Part shown: one piece after another, positions 60,878-64,000 of the stretch
Layout: every line of letters begins with the position of its first letter
Numbering within the stretch: position 1 is the stretch's first letter
Assembly (NCBI RefSeq): GCF_015390235.1
Contig: NZ_VUOH01000006.1
Location: forward strand, 248,001-312,000
DNA length: 64,000 nucleotides
Direction of reading: 5' to 3'
Origin: Quadrisphaera sp. INWT6
GTDB lineage: Bacteria; Actinomycetota; Actinomycetes; Actinomycetales; Quadrisphaeraceae
Translations under genes and position numbers: made by a program
The notes under the pieces: generated by a model
What the model saw: the letters and a program-made list of their open reading frames with translations, nothing else
Told to the model about the DNA's origin: nothing
Databases searched by the model: none

Positions 60878-62182
60878 GTGACGTCGGGTGGGGGGACCGC
60901 GACGCGCGGTCTCGCCGTCTACGGCGCGGTGCTCGCGCGCCGGGCGACCGTCGGCACGTTCGCCGCGTCGCTGCTGGCGCGGCTGCCGATCGCGATGGCG
61001 CCGCTCGGCATCGTGCTGCTGGTCGAGCGGACGTCGGGCTCCTACGCCGCTGCGGGCCTGGTCACCGCGGCCTTCGCCGCCGGGACGGCGTGCGGGGCCC
61101 CGGTGTGGGGGCGGGCGATGGACGTCCGCGCGCAGCACCGCGTGCTCATCCCCGCGGTCAGCACCAGCGCCTGCCTGATCGCCGCGCTGGCCCTGGTGGC
61201 GCAGGCGGGAGGGTCCGCAGCGCTGCTGTGCGCCCTGGCGCTGGGGGCGGGCCTGACCTTCCCGCCGTTCAGCGCGGCCATGCGCAGCTCCTGGCGCGTG
61301 CTTTTGCCCGACCTGGCCCAGCGGCGCGCCGGCTACGCCCTGGACGCCGCGGCGGTGGAGTCCATCTTCGTCATGGGGCCGCTGCTGCTGTCGGGCCTGC
61401 TGGTGGTCCTGCCGGCGACGGGCCCGCTCCTCGTGACGGCGGGGGTGCTGCTGGTCGGGGGCCTCGCCTACGCGGCCACGTCCGCCGCGCGGCTGGAGCC
61501 CCACCTGCGGCCCGTGGACGCGCCCGCCTCGTCGGCGACGTCCGCGCCGCGAGCGCGGATGGTCTCCACGGCTCTGGTCGCCGTGCTCGCCACCGGCCTG
61601 GTGATGGCCCTCGCCTTCGGCGCCACCGACACCTCGCTCGCCGCCACCGCCCGCAGCGTCCTGGGTGACGACGCGACGCTCGGTTTCCTGTTCGCGGCCA
61701 TCGCCGGGGGCAGCACGATCGGCGGGCTGGCGTACGGCGCCCTCGCCGGGGAGCGCTCCGGCCGTCGGCTGCTGCCGGTGACCCTGACGGTCTTCGGCGC
61801 CGGGCTCGCGGTGGTGGCCGCGGTGCTGGCGACGCCCGGCGACCCGCCCACGCCCGTGCTGCTCGCAGTGCTGTTCGTGGTCGGGCTCGCCATCGCCCCG
61901 AGCCTGATCATCCAGCAGGCTCTCGTCGACGCCTCCGCCCCGCAGGGGCGCACCACCGAGGCGCAGGCGTGGCTCTCCACCGCCGTCACCACCGGCGGTG
62001 CGCTGGGGACGGCGGCCGGCGGCGTCGTCATCGAGCACGCCGGCGTGCCGACGGCGTTCGCGTGCGCCGCCGCGGCGCTCGGTGGGGCGGCCCTCGTGGC
62101 GCTGCTCGCCCAGCGCCCCTGGGCGCGCGCTGCCAATGACCTGACGGACCACCCAGAACCGGCGCGCGAGCCCGCGCGCTGA
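60878..62182 (+). CDS. MFS transporter
   Basis: 434 residues, twelve predicted helices with a central loop (HLRPVDAPASSATSAP). The first bundle contains AAGLVTAAFAAGTACGAPVW then GRAMDVRAQHR (a motif A-like loop), the second EAQAWLSTAVTTGGALGTAA. Substrate unknown; relatives are annotated as drug or sugar exporters. GTG 60878 has a near -10 TAGCCT at 60867-60872, so the transcript may be leaderless. Divergent from the HAD gene. Confidence 0.88.
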   Translation: MTSGGGTATRGLAVYGAVLARRATVGTFAASLLARLPIAMAPLGIVLLVERTSGSYAAAGLVTAAFAAGTACGAPVWGRAMDVRAQHRVLIPAVSTSACLIAALALVAQAGGSAALLCALALGAGLTFPPFSAAMRSSWRVLLPDLAQRRAGYALDAAAVESIFVMGPLLLSGLLVVLPATGPLLVTAGVLLVGGLAYAATSAARLEPHLRPVDAPASSATSAPRARMVSTALVAVLATGLVMALAFGATDTSLAATARSVLGDDATLGFLFAAIAGGSTIGGLAYGALAGERSGRRLLPVTLTVFGAGLAVVAAVLATPGDPPTPVLLAVLFVVGLAIAPSLIIQQALVDASAPQGRTTEAQAWLSTAVTTGGALGTAAGGVVIEHAGVPTAFACAAAALGGAALVALLAQRPWARAANDLTDHPEPAREPAR

Positions 62183-62196
62183 CGGATGCTGGAGCG

Positions 62197-62382
62197 GTGG
62201 ACGCGCACTCCCCCTCCGACTCCCCCTTCGACGTCGACCAGCACGCCGTCGAGCCCGGCCACCTCCAGCCCCGCGGTCACCGCAGCGGGCTGCGCTGGCC
62301 CGCCTGCGAGTGCTCCGGGTGCTTCGACGAGGGCGGCCTGACCTGGACCTCGCAGATCCCCGTGGTCAGCGCCTCCCGCTGA
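62197..62382 (+). CDS. small protein with a CxCxxC cluster
   Basis: 61 residues. The only notable feature is ACECSGCFDEGG (three cysteines, zinc-ribbon-like but half complete) followed by LTWTSQIPVVS. It begins 14 bases after the MFS stop and may be translated with it. No family recognised. Confidence 0.45.
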   Translation: MDAHSPSDSPFDVDQHAVEPGHLQPRGHRSGLRWPACECSGCFDEGGLTWTSQIPVVSASR

Positions 62383-62435
62383 GGTCTCGCTGGGGCCGCG
62401 CTGGCGGCCGGCGCCGTCGCGCGTAGCGTCGTCGC

Positions 62436-63413
62436 GTGCGCATCGTGGTGCTCGACGACTACCAGCACGTGGCCGGTCAGCTCGCTGACTGGGCCTCGCT
62501 GCCCGACGGGGCCGAGGTGGCCTTCGTCCACCAGCACCTCACCGGCGCGGCGCTGCGCGGAGCGCTGGCAGGAGCGGCCGTCGTCGTCGCCATGCGGGAG
62601 CGGACGGCGTTCGACGCCGCGCTGCTCGGCGAGCTCCCGGACCTGCGCCTGCTGGTCACCACGGGCATGGGCAACGCCGCGATCGACCTGGACGCGGCAG
62701 CCCGCCGCGGCGTGGTGGTCTGCGGGACGGGGATGGTCGAGCCCGCGACCGCCGAGCTGACCTGGGCGCTGCTGCTCGCCCTGGTCAAGGACGTGCCGCG
62801 GCTCGACGCCGGGGTGCGCGCCGGCGCGTGGCAGCAGCGGCTGGCCACCAGCTCGGGGCTGGGCGGAGACCTGGCGGGCGCCGTCCTCGGCGTCGTCGGG
62901 CTGGGCAAGCTCGGCCAGCGCGTGGCCCGGGTGGCGCAGGCGTTCGACATGCAGGTGCTGGCCTGGTCCCAGCACCTCGACCCCGACCTGGCCCGCAGCC
63001 TCGGGGTCGAGCCGACGTCCAAGGACGACCTGCTCGCCCGCTCCGACGCCGTGACGCTGCACCTCAAGCTCTCCGACCGCTCGCGCGCGACCATCGGCGC
63101 CCGCGAGCTGGCGCTCATGAAGCCCGGCGCGCTGCTCGTGAACACCTCCCGCGGACCGCTGGTCGACGAGTCCGCCCTGCTCGACGCCCTGCGCTCCGGC
63201 CACCTCGGCGGCGCGGGCCTGGACGTGTTCGACGTCGAGCCGCTCCCCGACGACCACCCCCTGCGCACCGCACCGCGCACCGTGCTGACCCCGCACGTCG
63301 GGTACGTGAGCACCACGACGTACCGGCGCTTCTTCACCGACGCGGTGGAGGACGTCGCGGCGTGGATGGCCGGCTCCCCCGTGCGGGTGCTCACCCCGCA
63401 GCGCTCCTCCTGA
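62436..63413 (+). CDS. D-2-hydroxyacid dehydrogenase family protein
   Basis: 325 residues. Substrate domain from RIVVLDDYQHVAG; NAD motif VLGVVGLGKLGQRVARVAQA near residue 155; catalytic residues Arg (NTSRGPLVDE, about 239), Glu (DVFDVEPLPDDHPL, about 268) and His (LTPHVGYVS, about 287), so the active site is complete. Reversibly oxidises a 2-hydroxy acid to a 2-keto acid with NAD. GTG 62436 directly precedes the first strand. Confidence 0.93.
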   Translation: MRIVVLDDYQHVAGQLADWASLPDGAEVAFVHQHLTGAALRGALAGAAVVVAMRERTAFDAALLGELPDLRLLVTTGMGNAAIDLDAAARRGVVVCGTGMVEPATAELTWALLLALVKDVPRLDAGVRAGAWQQRLATSSGLGGDLAGAVLGVVGLGKLGQRVARVAQAFDMQVLAWSQHLDPDLARSLGVEPTSKDDLLARSDAVTLHLKLSDRSRATIGARELALMKPGALLVNTSRGPLVDESALLDALRSGHLGGAGLDVFDVEPLPDDHPLRTAPRTVLTPHVGYVSTTTYRRFFTDAVEDVAAWMAGSPVRVLTPQRSS

Positions 63414-63422
63414 GGAGGCCTC

Positions 63423-63851
63423 GTGGACGGCGGCCCCTTCTTCCACGGCACCGCAGCGTCGCTCCGCCCGGGCGACGAGCTCGTGCCCGGGCACCGCTCG
63501 CACTTCAGGCCCGGACGGGCGCTGCGGCACGTGTACTTCACGTCGCTCGTGCCGACGGCGGCGTGGGGAGCCCAGCTGGCGGCGGCCCTGCGGCAGGACG
63601 ACGACGGCGCCGCCCCTCCCGGCCGAGGCCGCATCTACGTCGTGGAGGCCACGGGTCCCTTCGAGGACGACCCGAACGTCACCGACAAGAAGTTCCCGGG
63701 GAACCCGACGCGGTCGTACCGGACGCTCGCGCCGGTGCGCGTGGTCCGCGAGCTCGAGGACTGGGAGGAGCACCCCCCGGAGGCGGTGCAGCAGGTGCTC
63801 GCCGGGCTGGCGCGCCTGCGCGCCGAGGGCCGCGACCTCATCGAGGACTGA
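63423..63851 (+). CDS. arr: rifampin ADP-ribosyltransferase
   Basis: 142 residues, the normal length of Arr, which inactivates rifamycins by ADP-ribosylating their ansa-chain hydroxyl with NAD. FFHGTAASLRPGDELVPGHR carries the NAD-binding histidine, RHVYFTSLVPTAAWGAQL the tyrosine, and GRIYVVEATGPFEDDPNVTD then KKFPGNPTRSYRT the family-specific block with the acidic residue. GTG start 9 bases after the preceding stop (GAGG ribosome site), so probably one operon with the dehydrogenase. Confidence 0.95.
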   Translation: MDGGPFFHGTAASLRPGDELVPGHRSHFRPGRALRHVYFTSLVPTAAWGAQLAAALRQDDDGAAPPGRGRIYVVEATGPFEDDPNVTDKKFPGNPTRSYRTLAPVRVVRELEDWEEHPPEAVQQVLAGLARLRAEGRDLIED

Positions 63852-63886
63852 CGCGGCACCTGCGGCCCCGGCACGCGCCGCCGGTG

Positions 63887-64000
63887 TCGGACCGCGGCGC
63901 ACTGTCAGACCGACGAGGCCGCATCCGGCCGCATCGACCTGACGCTGCGCGAGGGTCTGGCACTGCGAGGTGGCGGACGCCCATGATCACGAGCGGGTCA
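63887..64000. repeat. gap at the right edge with family D and B motifs
   Basis: CACTGTCAGACC (63900-63911), cctgacgctgcgcg and ggcactgcgag form a loose inverted family D copy. Family B copy 4 (GGACGCCCATGATCACG, one base changed) is at 63975-63991. No gene seen before the window ends. Confidence 0.7.

Noticed and set aside
1-64000. tRNA, rRNA, riboswitches or prophage/insertion-sequence genes
   Set aside because: No cloverleaf-like sequence with CCA end, rRNA block, known riboswitch core, integrase or transposase was recognised by eye; a covariance-model search would be decisive for small RNAs.

Overview
This is a very GC-rich (mostly above 70 percent by eye), gene-dense stretch with GTG starts almost as common as ATG, many 4-base stop/start overlaps (GTGA or ATGA) and actinobacterial families (degenerate PriA, SigE-like sigma factor, partner-switching regulators, Arr). 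It reads as chromosome of a high-GC actinobacterium. A chemoreceptor suggests a motile one, and a Kineosporiales-type organism is my guess only. I see no rRNA, tRNA, CRISPR array or insertion sequence.

Left end (1-13 kb): a minus-strand block runs priA, a low-complexity secreted protein, two ABC ATPases, two giant FtsX-like permeases, fmt and rsmB. The priA-fmt-rsmB order is a familiar housekeeping locus, and the ABC system plus secreted protein look inserted into it. From 13 to 25 kb come an anti-sigma-type ATPase, a chemoreceptor, two small-molecule or antibiotic phosphotransferase/nucleotidyltransferase-like genes, a lipoprotein, DUF2199, DinB and MOSC proteins, membrane proteins and a TetR/MFS efflux pair.

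Middle (24.8-46 kb): a STAS anti-anti-sigma factor lies next to a multidomain PAS-LOV-GAF-PP2C phosphatase with every canonical flavin-contact residue, a likely blue-light input to partner switching. Next are a PRISE-type reductase, a sodium symporter with a small membrane partner, an MMPL exporter with a TetR regulator and a clear palindromic operator, an APH-like kinase, a methyltransferase, a P-loop kinase, an esterase, acetyltransferases, an ECF sigma factor with its likely membrane anti-sigma partner, a beta-propeller lipoprotein and glutaminase.

Right end (46-64 kb): a TetR gene divergent from a Ser/Ala-rich peptide, a broken fic gene, a YtrA/YtrB-like GntR-ABC operon, a CxCC permease, a LacI regulator fused to DUF952 behind three matching operators, a STAS-like/membrane/L,D-transpeptidase operon, an IMP-cyclohydrolase-like protein, a possible toxin-antitoxin remnant, a RibD-like reductase, a HAD phosphatase, an MFS transporter, a hydroxyacid dehydrogenase and rifampin ADP-ribosyltransferase.

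Two features cut across the window. Five genes (ABC permease, glsA, fic, a PH-like protein, an HTH protein) each need exactly one extra base to restore their frame, mostly at G/C runs, which may be decay or sequencing error. Intergenic gaps also carry at least four recurring short motif families, usually as long inverted repeats.
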